Positions 22,176 through 34,282 of a stretch of DNA of 64,000 nucleotides are shown one piece after another. The translations under genes were made by a program, and so were the position numbers. Origin of the DNA: Entoloma clypeatum (Eukaryota > Basidiomycota > Agaricomycetes > Agaricales > Entolomataceae); the NCBI GenBank assembly GCA_963565915.1, contig OY751490.1, forward strand, positions 1,116,001 through 1,180,000, given 5' to 3'. Every line of letters starts with the position of its first letter. Position 1 is the first letter of the stretch. The notes under the pieces are model-generated. The model had not been told where the DNA came from, did no database searches, and saw only the letters and a program-made list of their open reading frames with translations.

Positions 22176-25100
22176 GGGAAAGTCACGTCGCGACTCCACA
22201 TTGAAACATCGCACAATGAATCCCGCCCCCCACGAAGGAGCCCAACCGCTCTACCTGCCACAGGATGTCCTAAAAAACCTGATCGATGTGATGAACCGCG
22301 CAGCGACAGAATATCTTTGGGATCTTATTGCAATGAATGCTCAGCGTGCCGGAGCGGAAGAACAGAAATCCAAATATGCTTATCTCCTCTTGAACGTTGA
22401 CAACGAGATTCTCCACCAATTATCAAAGACGGCGCATACACACAAATGGATGCCTCTGCGGACTCGCGAGTCTTTGGAGCAGTTTCTGGAGAAGATGAAC
22501 GATGAAGAGTTCAAAGAATGGCGTGACGGATTCATGAGAATTATCGAAAATCGAGATTGGGCTTCTCGAGCTGCCAATCGTACGTGCTTGATCGTTGACC
22601 ATCTTCTGGCGCAATTGATTCCTCCCAGTGAAACTCCCCGATGTTCGCCAGATGGATTGGTTTCGAGAAATCAGGCATGCTTCCTTGTCTTACATAACTT
22701 TTAGTCCATACATTTACACATTGTACCTGTGTTAGCGACACAACTCGTCAAAGTACGACTTCCCTGGTGTACGCCATTGACATCTAACAAACTTTTGCGG
22801 ACAGGGCTCGCGGGGGCATATGAACAACCCTTTATCGGCGATGCGGCCGATGCTTTCATTGACCATCTTACTCAACTCAAGGAGGTCGAAAACAAGAAAG
22901 TGTTCTATGCCAAAGCAGTCGCTGTTGTTCAAAGCTCCGGAACAGGGAAATCCCGCATGCTTTCAGAGGTGTGTTAGGTTTCCGTCTTATCATGCACGAC
23001 TTCATACGTTTCTCTTTAGGTTGGAAAAAAAATATTCACCCTTCCAGTCTGCCTTCGGGGTCCGGATGATCCAGGTTATCCACCTTCAGATGGCCCCGTC
23101 GTCGAATACCTTGAAGCTTTGAGGAGGGATAATGACTTGAGCATCACAGCGCATATCGCCGTCGTCTGCTTCGTCGCTGCTGCTCACAAGAAGATGCTTG
23201 AAGTGCTGAAGGCCTGGGCATGTTCTGACTCATCGAAGTTACGTTTACGCTGGCATAACTGTATGGAGTCGTCGGGGAATCGTGAATACCGGAAGCAGTT
23301 TTTTCTAGATGTGGTTGAAAAAGCAAAATCAGCAAGTCATTTTTCCGTGCTTTGGCTCCAAGTGCTCATTTTTGACAGTTAGAGTCGAAGGCTCTGGCGG
23401 GCTTCATGAGCTCAACGAAGTACGGTCCTGGCAGTAGTCCAAACAGGAAGGACGGCGGGGATGTGGCCAATCCTGATGTGCGCACGATCGCTCAAGAGCT
23501 TTATGATTCCATTGCCAAGCAGGCCACCGAAGACCTTACGGCGTTTCTTTCCACTCTCAATCCACCTCAAAACTTATGTCTGACATACTTCGATGAAGCG
23601 GATTGCCTAGGCCTATGTATCGATATCCTTTACCGTCTTTTGAGCAGTCAAGAATCATCAACAAACATGTGGTATACATTTTTGGGAACGAAAACGAGGC
23701 TTTCCTATTATGCTCCCCCTCCTGCCAACCGTCAGTCCCTATGTTTTTCCCACTTGCGCCTGACTCACCCACTACATCAGGAGTCTCTTTGCGACTGAGG
23801 CAGGAAGTGGCTCACATGCCGTTGCCCTACTTCACTCTTGGTTTTGACCAGCATATGATCGATAAGGATAGAAAGAAGGTGGCTGTCAAGATGGGCGATC
23901 TTCAGACCGTCGAGCGCCTCTGCCGATATGGCCGACCTTTGTATGTGACTTTTCATCATCAACAACAGTTGCTCATCTTTAAACCAGGTGGAAATCGTAC
24001 CTACCTGACCCCAAAGTCAAGGGGATTGTCAAAATCGCCGCCTGGAAGCTGATATGCGGGGAGACATACGACCCATCTGATACGAATCACGTTTTTGCTG
24101 TCCTCTCTCAGCGCCTCTGTCTCGAACCGGTCCTTGCAGGAACAGAGGCTGTAAAACTCACAGAACGCAGTATCTCACATCACATGCGACTTCTGACTGG
24201 CTGCTCACGTACTGGCGAAATGTGGTACACTTACTCGCCATCTGAGCCAATGCTTGTGCTAGCCAGTCTTCACCACCTGTATTCCGAGGCGAAGAACAAC
24301 TTGGCGCCTTCTCTGGAAACTTTGAGCAAGAATTTATGCAGCGCGGGATTGGTCGAAAAAGGCCTGCTGGGTGAACTTTGCGCCCGTACTCTTATTCTTT
24401 TTGCCCGTGACTTTGCCGCACCATTGGGAGCTGATCGCACCCGGGATTTTTTGCAACCCGTTCCGCTTTTGGAATTCCTCGGTAAACTCTTTGGCCACAA
24501 GTCATGGGCGGGCGACAATCAAGCCGAATTTGACGAGGCCTTTCGTAGCGCCTACGTGAATTTTACTCATTGGATCGTGACGAAGGACCCAATGCCGGCA
24601 GATTCCTCGTGACTATGCTCTGCTTGCTGATGGCACGCCTACTAATTTTGGCAAATTCAGTCAGTTACTTGCAAACTTATGGGCCCGTGGGGCAGTGCTG
24701 CAATGCTGTTTCAATCAGGAAGACATCGACTTCGTCATCCCCATATACATGGGTTCTATTGCTACTCACGACGTCTTCGACCCCTCACGTCTCTCTGCCA
24801 TTGCCGGGCAGGTCAAATTCAAATTCAACGCAGCCACGAAAGCAGAATGCGACGCCATAGCCGCAATTGGTCTCCCACGCGATCCTCGTGAACCCTTGCC
24901 CTATCTGGCGCTTCTTATGGACCTTGGGACCGAGGCGAACCACCAGCATACCAATTCGAGAGTGCGAGCGATCGTCCCCGAGTCCCCTTCCGACAACGAA
25001 TTCCCAAAACTCACCGACAAATTGGAAGAAGATGTCAAGAAACTTCGGGCCCGTCAGAGCCGAAAACCAAAACCAAAGGCGGCCTCTATCAAAAAACTCA

Positions 25101-25614
25101 AGGAGGAAGTCCAAAAATCGCGGCAGGCGGTGGATCACTACAATCGGTACTTCGTCTCTGCCCGTGGCTCCTCTCGCCGCGTGTACGGCATTTTAGACGA
25201 AGCGAACATCAACGGAGACTTTTCGATGCTACTCCATGTCACAGCACCGGTACCCATAGACCAACATCACATCTTACAGTATATGCGACCATTTGAGCGG
25301 CTAGGAAATCAATCGCACCACACTGCTTCGATGCTGGAATATGATAAAGACGCTCCGATGGAAGATGGGTCAGGCAAAGCAATTCCAGATGAGGAGGGAA
25401 AGACCGAGGATGGGGATGTGGATATGGATATGCTGCCGTAGCAGACTCATTGGTTACAATGTATTTCAGTCATTCGACATGATGTTTTAATCACCTGTCG
25501 TCCCACAATACCTCTCTTATTAGACGAATGCCCCACCTACGGGCCACAATACCCCTCTAATTAGAGTTCTTTTCGTCTACAGTCGAGGACAGTCAAACGT
25601 GTCTGAAAAAATTA
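22176..25614 (+). repeat. Duplicated unit, copy 1
   Basis: The same sequence recurs at 56829-60271, shifted by 34,657 bases over most of its length (a 4-base indel lies just before the ATG). From just after base 22738 to 25614 I see no difference between copies. Ten substitutions fall in the first exon, and a few differences lie in the short upstream part. Homology starts at GGGAAAGTCA and stops abruptly at GAAAAAATTA on the right. No terminal repeats or target duplication were found at the ends, so it looks like a segmental duplication of a gene rather than a transposon. Confidence 0.93.
22216..25441 (+). CDS. P-loop NTPase-nuclease protein, Crinkler/RHS-like, copy 1
   Basis: Resembles the NTPase plus restriction-endonuclease-fold proteins (Crinkler-RHS-type) expanded in Agaricomycetes. 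Exon 1 from the ATG at 22216 encodes a helical N-terminal domain (MNPAPHEGAQPLYLPQDVLK). After introns, GLAGAYEQPFIGDAADAFID leads to the Walker A motif VVQSSGTGKSRMLSE, then KKIFTLPVCLRGPDDPGYPP. Walker B is NLCLTYFDEADCLG; next come NMWYTFLGTKTRLSYYAP, MPLPYFTLGFDQHM and LTGCSRTGEMWYTYSP. The C-terminal part has the nuclease-like signature NQEDIDFVIPIYMGS followed by AIAGQVKFKFNAA (Asp then Gln-x-Lys, as in PD-(D/E)XK folds), and ends in a Lys-rich helix and acidic tail at TAG 25439-25441. At about 24595 the frame must shift: either a 46-base intron (GTGAATTTTA..CGGCAG) or a one-base frameshift. Introns near 22570-22800 are uncertain. Confidence 0.7.
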
Positions 25615-25756
25615 TCATGCCTTCGGACTTGTTCGGGATCGGAAGAGGTGTCAAAACCACCTGACTTACCCACACTCTAAGCTTAATACTATCAATGACC
25701 AGGTATTTGAAACATTTTCAGTGGCAAACATATTTATCCACGACAACCTTACCAAT
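25615..25756. other. Short spacer between duplicated unit and C1
   Basis: No coding. It and 39532 onward form the pre-insertion locus of C1; both flanks share GTTCGGGATC and GGTATTTGAAACA, so they may belong to an older repeated sequence. Confidence 0.4.
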
Positions 25757-26213
25757 TGTTGGAACAGCATACAATCACATCAACACTGGAGGTGATCACA
25801 GTGGATGTGTCATCTTGCAGTCCTAGTATACTCTACGCTACACGCTACAGATCGTGTATTCTACGATAGAGGGGGAACCTTACTACTACTGTACTATTAC
25901 GACTGGGTGTTCATGCACGTGATCAAAAAGTTTTTCTGACAAAGCCCCAAAATCTCAATAAATTGAGAAAAATTCAAAAAAAATATCAGAAAAAAATGGC
26001 TGTGACGCGTGACTGAACACCCGGTCGTAATAGTACAGTAACCTTTGAGAGGTGTTTGCAAGGTGGGGGTTACTCGGTAAGAGTGTTATATTGCACAGAG
26101 AATAAGGACAGTCTTATATACTAGTCTACTTATTTGTACATTATTTGTACATCATGGGATTGAGCACATGACACTATAGATGAAATATCTATAGGAGTGG
26201 AATTCGTTCAACA
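25757..26213 (-). repeat. C1 3' LTR (with inserted MITE)
   Basis: Matches 39222-39526 once the 150-bp insertion plus its extra TA is removed. TG..CA ends; the adjacent purine-rich tract marks it as the 3' LTR of a minus-strand element. Confidence 0.92.
25889..26038. mobile_element. 150-bp TA-flanked MITE inside the C1 LTR
   Basis: Ends are inverted repeats of about 25 bases (CTGTACTATTACGAC.. and ..GTCGTAATAGTACAG) with one mismatch. The intact C1 LTR at 39222-39526 gives the empty site: TACTAC-TA-ACC. Here TA stands on both sides (25887-25888 and 26039-26040). This is the footprint of a Tc1/mariner-type non-autonomous element. It has no coding capacity; the middle is A-rich. Confidence 0.9.
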
Positions 26214-26225
26214 CTCCCCCTCGAT

Positions 26226-28275
26226 GTGTATACATCGGATGATGAAAATGTCAAGTCTAAATGTTGGCGACATCTTTCAAAGAGTTCCCAACTAAGATTT
26301 TTAGTTAGCATATCCACGGGATTGGATGTGCCTTCAATGTACTCTACAGTGATCAATCCACAAGAGATGTATTCTCAGATGACATGATATCTTAGATCGA
26401 TATGTTTAGTATGGCGTTCCTGTACAGGGTTGTTCCCAATAAAGATCGAGCCATGATTGTCAGCATAGATCGGGACATTCCGCATTAGGAAGCCAATCTC
26501 CTGGAAGAGCTGGATTACCCATTTTACTTGGTGACCACAATCGGACATCACCATGTACTCTGCTTCAGTAGATGAGTGAGCAATAGTTTTTTGTAGATGA
26601 CAAGTCCAGCCTACAGAAGCACCCGCAAGCTTCAGGAAAAAGCCGGTGCAGCTTCGACACTTAATTTCATTGGATGCCCAGTCAGAATCCGTGTAGGCAT
26701 GTAAGCCCACATTTTGATCACCGGAATATGTCAGTCGGTAATCAGAAGTGCCCATGAGATAGCGGATTATATACTTCGCTTTATCAATGTGTCCTGGGTA
26801 GGATTTGCTGAGAACTGTGATAACGTAATCACGGCAAAGGCAATGTCGGGTCGTGTACTGATCATTAAATATAGCAGAGACCCTATGATCTGCTGAAATT
26901 GTGATTGAAGTGCAGCAGTGGCAGTGCCAGAATTTGCTGTCAGCTTGTATCCGGTAGGTAGGGGAGTCTTGGCGATTGTTGCATTTGTCATGCTGAATCT
27001 CTCTACTACTTTCTGTAAATAGGCACATTGATTGATCATGATCGTATTCTTGGTATGCGTGATGCGCATTCTCAAGAATTCAGTGGGTTCACCTAGATCA
27101 CGAGATTCCCAAATAGCCATGAATTCGGCTCTTTTAACAGTTGTAAGCTTAGCGTCTGGTCCCATAAACATTGCATCATCGACATAGATTATTGCTAGTA
27201 CGATGGTTCCGTTCGGGGAATAGAAAACAAAGATTCCGGCGTCAGATATGACCCTTCGGAAACCTAGTTTCTTCATGGATTTCTCCATGGCATGCCACCA
27301 TGCAAGTCCAGCCTGCTTTGAACCATAAATAGCCTTATGCAGGCGCCAAACAAGAAGTTCTTTGCATTTTATTTTGAAGCCTTCAGGTTGCATCATGTAT
27401 AATTCTTCCTGGAGTTTCCCATAAAGGAAAGCAGCAGTTATGTCAAGCGTGAGAATCACCCAACTCTCAAGCGTGGTGGTAGTGAGCATGAGATGTACTG
27501 TCTTGAATCAAACTACAGGAGAGAATACCTTGTCAAAATTGATTCCCTCGATTTGCGAGAACCCTTGTGCAACAAGCCGAGCCTTTTTATGGCCATCAGT
27601 CTTTATGTCAAAGACCCATCATGATCTGATGGCCTTTCGTCCAGTCGGTAAAGGTGTTAGATCATAGACATCACACTGCTTGATGCTATCAAGTTCCTGA
27701 TGGCATGTGTCCAACCACTCATCCTGGAGGTTTTTCGGCATTTTGGCGGAACCTAGTTCCCCCTTAGCCCCACCTGACACAGGGCCTAGTGGATCTTCCA
27801 GTACTCCTCCCGATGACCCCAAAGTTCCTGATGATGAACCTTTGGAAGATACGGATGCGGAGAGCTTACTGCATGAAATGATGAATGATGTGGAGCTAGG
27901 TCCAAAAGCATTTAACTTGTACCTAGAACAATTAGTTCGGAAATGAGGGGGAGACACAAAACAGATTGCTGAGTTGAATGCGCTACTTGCATCAGCTGTT
28001 CCTCACTCTGAATCTAATCTCTCACAGTTCCGTGATATCCGGGAGATGAAGTTTCGCGACATTACTTCTTCCTGTCGTGATCGGGGAACATTGCAGAGCC
28101 GGGAAGATTCACGCTGCTGTTTCTCTCGATTCACAGCTTCACACCAAGAGCATGTGCGATTGATGTCGCATTGTTGTTGCGCAGGGTGCCATTGCTCCCC
28201 GTAGATGTTGCCTTCCCGTCGAGGTGGGTTAGCATTCCTTCGTGGTCGAGGGACATCAGCAGGTGGAGGATTCGC
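26226..28275 (-). pseudogene. C1 reverse transcriptase and RNase H (degraded)
   Basis: The 3' half of C1 pol. In minus-strand order it shows the linker after integrase (PRPRRNANPPRREGNIYGEQ), RT start LQDEWLDTCHQELDSIKQCD, LDITAAFLYGKLQEELYMMQ (first catalytic Asp), LHKAIYGSKQAGLAWWHAME, the active-site block AIIYVDDAMF, IIGSLLYLMISTRPDIAFAV, and RNase H TDSDWASNE, HSSTEAEYMVMSD and DNHGSIFIGNNPVQERHTKH. Several frames are needed, with stops near 27620, 27490 and 26770-26860, so it is inactive. The remaining tail (about 26375-26226) still reads VEYIEGTSNPVDMLTKNL before the purine tract. It is continuous with the integrase part at 34518 once G1 is taken out. Confidence 0.85.
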
Positions 28276-28471
28276 TGTTACGGACTCTACGGTATGCGGA
28301 CGACGTCATCACTTTTACTTATCGGCCCGGCTCGGCGCCCTCTTACGAGCTTACTATGTCTAATGTCTACTTTCGCAACCTTCGATTCCCAGTCTGACTC
28401 ACATTGCTCTTCGCCTTTCCACTTTCCTGCATACTCTGCCCGAACCTTGGAACGGTTTGTTAAGCATAACA
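28276..28471 (+). repeat. G1 5' LTR
   Basis: Begins TGTTACGGACTCTACGG and ends GTTAAGCATAACA. It matches 34317-34512 and the longer LTR at 40918-41302. Relative to the latter it lacks an internal ~190-base block holding the TATA-like CCTATATAAACC. Confidence 0.93.
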
Positions 28472-28675
28472 AGTTGCTAAATCTCGTTAGGTTCGCCCAG
28501 AGCGAAGAGAGCAACTACCAGACGAGTCAAGACATCGCGCTTCTTTGAAGACTTCACCAGTAACCCATTCGCCTCACCAGAAGCCCGACAGGAGGAGCTA
28601 AGTCCTCGAGACAGTATCGATTTTACGCTTATCCAGCAGTACATTGAATCGGAGATCCATCACATCCTACAGCAG

Positions 28676-30129
28676 GTGCTTGACGAAGAACTAGACAACG
28701 ACGAGCATCGCCCCCACGGCGAGATAGCAGAGAGCATCCATCTTGCTCGGCAACACCAGATCGCGCGTTACAACACCCAACAGAACGAACTCAAAAGCTT
28801 TTGCGTTCAAGAAGGACCTCAGACAGGTCGGATCACAGAGATCAGAGAGTTTATTGGTGTCCAGACAACCGTTATCAGAAGATTGATTAGGACACTCACA
28901 TCAAGATGTCCCAGAACCACATCATAACGTCTTACTCGAAGCAGCAGATCTACGCCCAGTTCACCACCGAAGAACAACAGACCGAGTACAACCGTTGGGC
29001 ACGAAATGAGAGACTTGACCCCTTCTCGCGACCAACAGACACGCAGGAACAGAGATTCCTTAGAGATTTACAGAGGAAATACTCTGAACGTTTTGCCACC
29101 GATTCCGCCGACGAGTCCCCTGACGAATTTACTTTTGACTCCGCGCAGTCAGATATCGAACAGATGCCTAGAACAGGGACTCATTTTCAACCCTTACCTG
29201 TATCCCGAACCCCATCTTCATCCCAACAACCCGACCCCTCTCCTTCTCCGCAGACTCTAGACATGGCAGAAGCTCCGGCAGTACAAACGATGGATACATC
29301 CAAGATCATCAAGGATGCTGGGATGTTCAAGGACAGACACACCTTGGACGAGTAGTGGAAAGCCACCAAACTATACATCAGGTTCCAAAAGAGCCTAACA
29401 GACGATCAGAAGATTCTTGCGGTGCTATCCCGCATGATGGAAGGGTCTGGCAAGCACTGGGCCAGTAACAAGTTAGATGCTCTTGCCATCGACAACGAGA
29501 ACATCACCTGGCTAGGATTCTCAGAGGATATTGCAACACGATTTTCTGTTGCCAACAAGTCAGTTGCTGCCAAAGCAAGACTCGAAGTCCTGAGGCAGGA
29601 GAAACGTACCGTTGACAAATTCTTGGACAAATTTGAAGAGCTCTTGAAGCTGTCAAACCTTGGCGAAGAAACTGGGAAATACATCCTGGAAAAGAACGTC
29701 AACCGAAGAATCTCTGAACAAGTGGCAAGCGAGGATAAGACGTACTCCGAGTACGCAAAGGAGATCCAAAACAAGGGACGACAGATGGAGGGACATGCAC
29801 TAGTCATCTGAGGTGGTGGCGACATGCGCATCGGATTGGGTACCACTTATGGTGGTCAGGGCAAGGCCATGGAGATCGACAAAGCAGGAGTGGCCCGTTG
29901 CTACAACTGTCAACACTTCGGTCACCTCGCTAAAGACTGCAGCGCTCCAAAGAAGAAGGATGGTTGCAAGTGTTTCAACTGCGACCAAGAAGGCCATATT
30001 GCGCGCAACTGCCGCAAGCTGAAGAAGAACTCCGGAAGGGTTAGGAAGGTGTCTGAGGAAGATGCCGAGAATGATGAAACCACAATCTTAGAAGCCGACG
30101 AGAAGGATTTTCCCGAAGGGTCCGATTAA
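28676..30129 (+). pseudogene. G1 gag (three stop-broken pieces)
   Basis: Retroviral-type capsid/nucleocapsid gene. The part at 28906-29355 (from ATG, MSQNHIITSYSKQQIYAQF) ends at TAG and the next piece continues directly (WKATKLYIRFQKSLTDDQK). Capsid-like helices run through 29422-29811 (EGSGKHWASNKLDALAIDN, EVLRQEKRTVDKFLDKFEEL) up to TGA near 29811. The last piece, 29824-30129, carries two CCHC zinc knuckles, CYNCQHFGHLAKDC and CFNCDQEGHIARNC, then a basic and acidic tail ending at TAA. An upstream open stretch 28676-28927 may be the true N-terminus in another frame. The two internal stops are of types that arise by C-to-T change. Confidence 0.8.
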
Positions 30130-30289
30130 ACGACGCTAAGTCGCGACCCTTATCTATTAAACAGACTTGCTTGCCTTGTATGACTGCAGACAATAGAACC
30201 TATGTCATCACTGCCAAGTGAGCCGCTGTGTCGACTAAGATTGTGAAGGGAGACAAACCTCCGAAACGACGAGAGATCAGGCTGTTAGC

Positions 30290-33200
30290 TCAGCTCAAAA
30301 CACGACAAGGACCAAAGGTCATTTGACCTGAGGTTGATAGCGGATGTGAACGCACATGCATCCATCCCAGAATAGTATGTGAACAGAACCTCCCCACGTG
30401 AGGAATACTGCCCATAGCAATTCTAAATGCGGATGGATCACCAAATCAACAACAAAAAGTGAACCAACTTGCCGAAGTCAAGCTGGATTTGGGAACACAT
30501 CAGAAAACCATGGAAGCGATGGTACTGGACATTGGGAGAACCGACATGCTCTTGGGACATGACTGGTTGGTACACCACAACCCTACGATCAATTGGACAA
30601 CCGGCGCCGTAACGTTCAACCGGTGCCCAACAACATGCCGAACCAAACATTCGGATTTCAGGGTTAACCTCGATGGTCGCAAACATTGGGTTCGCATGGT
30701 TGAGGTGCGTGACAAAGATGCACCCAAGAAGTTGGATCAGAAATGGAAGCCTGGAGACCCTATATTGGAAGCTGTCACTCCCACACCACCTCCCACAACC
30801 AAACGACCCTCATATGTTGATCGGTTTACTCACCTCTTCGAGAAGGAGAACTTTGATAAGATCCCGAAGGAAAGGGAATGGGACCATGATATTGAACTTA
30901 CACCGGACGCACCAAAGGAACTAGGGGGAAATACATATCCCATGACACAAAAGGAACAAGAGGAATTGGACACATTCATTGATGAAGGTCTAGCAACTGG
31001 AAAGATCCGCCCGTCCAAATCCCCTTATGCTTCTCCTTGCTTCTTCATCAATAAGAAGGATGGTTCCAAATGATTGGTACAAGATTACTGCATGGTCAAC
31101 AAATTTATGGTCAAAGACAAGTTCCCACTCCCGCGCATCTCCGATCTCTTGGACGTGCTGAAAGATGCAGTCTACTTCAATAAAATGGACATCATGTGGG
31201 GTTACAACAATGTCTGGATTAAGGAAGGCAATGAATGGAAGGCTGCCTCCTCACCAGTTGAGGATTGTTTGAACCATTGGTCATGTTTTTCGGCCTTTGC
31301 AACTCCCCAGGAACGTTCTCTCGGATGATGGCTAGTCTATTCTGGGACCAGATCCGCCGACGCATCTGCGTGATCTACATGGATGACATTGTGGTTATTG
31401 GTAAAACCAAGGAAGAACTTGTGCGAAACACCGAAGAAATTCTGCAGATCCTATCAGACAATGACTTGTTCCTGAAGGAGAAGAAGTGTTTCTGGGAAGT
31501 AACGAAATGCCCCATATTGGGATATGTTGTTGGTGAAGGACGTGTCGAGATGGAAACTGAGAAGGTGGATACGATCCGAAACTGGCGAGCACCCACATCA
31601 AAAAAGGAAGTCCAGAAGTTCCTTGGGTTTGCTAACTTCTATCGGCGCTTCATTGAAGGATAGTCAAACATTGCGAAACCACTTACTGCGCTCACAGGCG
31701 GCACTGCGTTTACTTGGGGACCAACAGAACAAAAGGCATTTGAAGGTCTCATACAGGCGATCACATCGGCACCAGTCTTGGCATTATCAAAACCAGATGG
31801 ACAGTTCAGGGTTGAAACTGATGCATCGGGCTATGCAATTGGGGCTGTACTCTCTCAAAAACAGGACGACAAATGGCATCCTATCGCGTTCTTGTCGCGG
31901 ACCATGTTCGCGGCCGAACAAAATTACGAGATATACGACAAAGAGCTCTTGGCAGTCATGGAAGCACTGAAAGATTGGAGACACTATCTACTTGAAGCCA
32001 GGGAATGCTTTGAGATCTTAACTGATCACAAGAACCTGGAGTATTTCCACCGTCCTCAGGACCTAAATCAATGACAAAGGCGCTGGAAGATGAAGTTACA
32101 AGACTATGACTTCGAATTATGGCATGTGCCTGGCAAGACAAATGCAAAAGCGGACATCCTGTTGCGCTTACCCTGGTATGAAACGGAACTCGAACAGCAA
32201 GACAGTGACCAAATGCTCAAGGAGGGACTATTCTTGAAACGATTGGAATCAGAAGATGTGGTACAAATGGAGATGTTCACGGAGGAACAATTCTTTGAAG
32301 TGGGTGAAACATCTGATTCCATCAAGATTGGAAACATCACAACCATTGAAAATCCGTGGATCGCACGCATCAAGGGTTCAAACCGCATGGAGACAGAAGT
32401 AGCCCAGGGTCTAAAGAAGAATCCTCATTGGTATCAACAGGAAAACGGCATCACATATGCAGGCAAACGAGTCTATGTTCCACTGGACCCACAACTGCGT
32501 CAAGAACTGATGTTTGAGTCACACGATGCACCAGTGGCTGGACATCCAGGACAGTATCGAACACATGAACTCCTCACTCGCACCTACTGGTGGCCTACCA
32601 TCCTGCATGATGTGAAGAAGTACGTAAAGGGTTGCGACACCTGTCAGCGCAACAAGATCAACAGACAGAAACAACATGCTCCGCTACACCCCCACGCAGC
32701 ACCAAGTCATCCATGGGAAGACATAAGGATTGACGTTGTGGGACCGATACCAGAGTCCGAGGGAAAGAATGCGATTCTGGTCATCACAGATAGACATTCA
32801 AAGATGCTCCATCTCATTCCGACAACCGTGGAATTATCGGCTGAAGGATTAGCCAAGATCTATCGGGATCAGATATGGAAGCTTCATGGGATCCCCAAGA
32901 AGATCATCAGTGACAGGGGACCACAGTTTGCTGCGAAGTTCATGGAGATACTTTGCCGCATGTTAGGGATCAAAAGGAATCTGTCCACCGCATACCATCC
33001 ACAGACTGATGGACAGGCCGAACGATTGCATCAGGAAACAGAAGCGTTCTTACGAAACTTCGTCAACCATCTACAAGATGATTGGGCTGAGTGTATCGCA
33101 ATTGCTGAATTCCAGTACAATGATAAAGAACATCAGGCGACAAAGCACACACCATTCTACCTCAAATATGGCTTGCATCCTTGGAAGGGAGAACTTGTGT

Positions 33201-33775
33201 TGGAAGACACCAACCCGGCTGCCAACAGCTTCTTGGAAAAACTCAAACAAGCACGAGAAGAAGCCAACGCAGCACTGAAACAGGCACAGGATCAGATGAA
33301 GAAGACAGTTGATACACAACGAAGTCCGTCTCGGAACTACCGCATCGGAGACAAGGTGTGGCTGGAAGGGACTAACATCAGGACTAACCGTCCCTCGGAG
33401 AAACTTGACGCACTCCGACATGGACCATTCAAGGTCCTAGAGAAGAAAGGAGCTAGCGCATACCTTCTTGATCTTCCGAAGACTTGGAAAATGATTCACC
33501 CTGTGTTCAACGAGACCCTGTTGTCACCTTACGAAACCCCAAAGTATGCCATCCAGAAGAAGAAACCAGCCCCTGATCCGATCATCATCGAAGGACGAGA
33601 AGAGTATCATGTGTCCACAATCCTAGACTCTCGAAAGTTCTGTGGAAAGATCCAGTACTTTGTCCAGTGGGAAGGATATGGCCCAGAAGAGAACACATGG
33701 GAACCTCGAGCTAATGTTCAGAACGCTCAAGATTTGATCCGTGATTTCCATTGGCAGAACCTGTCTCGCCCATGA
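30290..33775 (+). pseudogene. G1 pol: protease, RT, RNase H, integrase, chromodomain
   Basis: Polyprotein of the chromovirus type. Protease DSGCERT lies near 30335, then DMLLGHDWLVHHNP near 30550. RT starts at SPYASPCFFINKKDGSK (stop TGA at 31072-31074 where Arg is usual), continues KFPLPRISDLLDVL, FGLCNSPGTFSRMM and the active site CVIYMDDIVV (about 31370), LGFANFYRRF. RNase H: ETDASGYAIGAVLSQ and YDKELLAVMEALKDWRHYL. From 32090 a 561-codon open frame holds the integrase zinc finger (H..H..CDTCQRNK), the core Asp-Asp-Glu (IRIDVVGPI, ISDRGPQF, HPQTDGQAERLHQE) and a C-terminal chromodomain FVQWEGYGPEENTWEPRAN. Stops at about 30400, 31073, 31250, 31661 and 32073 and a frameshift near 31240 disable it. 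Confidence 0.9.
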
Positions 33776-33910
33776 TAAAAGACAGTGTTCAAAATCCATA
33801 ACAGTATCGACCTCATCAGTCAACCACACACCGAGTTCCCTGCTCTGGTCTTTTCCCCACCCAATATAGCCTCCCCCTTCTTCTTCTATCTCTCAACCAT
33901 CCTCACCGCC

Positions 33911-34282
33911 ATGTCCAACACCACCGTTACCTCCACCTCCACCACCGACATCAACCCCGCCATCGCCGCCCTCATGAACGAAGCACTCTCCATGAGAGAC
34001 CAAATCCATGCCCTCGAAACTTCCCTTGCCGACCTCCTTCATCGCCAGATGCATATCCGGCTTCACTCGCTGTCCAACCTCCCCATCGCCCCGAGTCCCG
34101 AGGAAAAACAAATTCTTGGAAATTACACCAGCACCCTCGTGATCGAAAATAGACGTATTCGGCTGGCTATCAAGGGCCTCGAACTTGCCGTTGCCATCAA
34201 CGAGGAGTTGATTTATGATTGGAGTCTCAAGGAGAGTCCGAACTGGTCTGATCCCGGCAACAACGAGGGATGGGGACAATGA
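33911..34282 (+). CDS. Extra small ORF between G1 pol and its 3' LTR
   Basis: An intact 123-codon frame from the ATG at 33911 (MSNTTVTSTSTTDINPAIAA) to TGA at 34280-34282, just upstream of the purine tract and 3' LTR, on the same strand as pol. The frame is open further upstream to 33785 but the first ATG with a good context is 33911. It encodes a Ser/Thr-rich start and then mostly amphipathic helices (MNEALSMRDQIHALETSLAD, NRRIRLAIKGLELAVAINEE), a pattern that could form a coiled coil, ending in an Asn/Gly/Trp-rich tail. No zinc finger, signal or membrane segment. I recognise no family. It is the one part of G1 that has kept a clean reading frame apart from the integrase-chromodomain piece. 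Function unknown; it could be an accessory element protein. Confidence 0.5.
   Translation: MSNTTVTSTSTTDINPAIAALMNEALSMRDQIHALETSLADLLHRQMHIRLHSLSNLPIAPSPEEKQILGNYTSTLVIENRRIRLAIKGLELAVAINEELIYDWSLKESPNWSDPGNNEGWGQ

Noticed and set aside
33893..34279. Gly-rich minus-strand frame opposite the extra G1 ORF
   Set aside because: Mirror of the Thr/Pro-rich sense frame; no start context or family.
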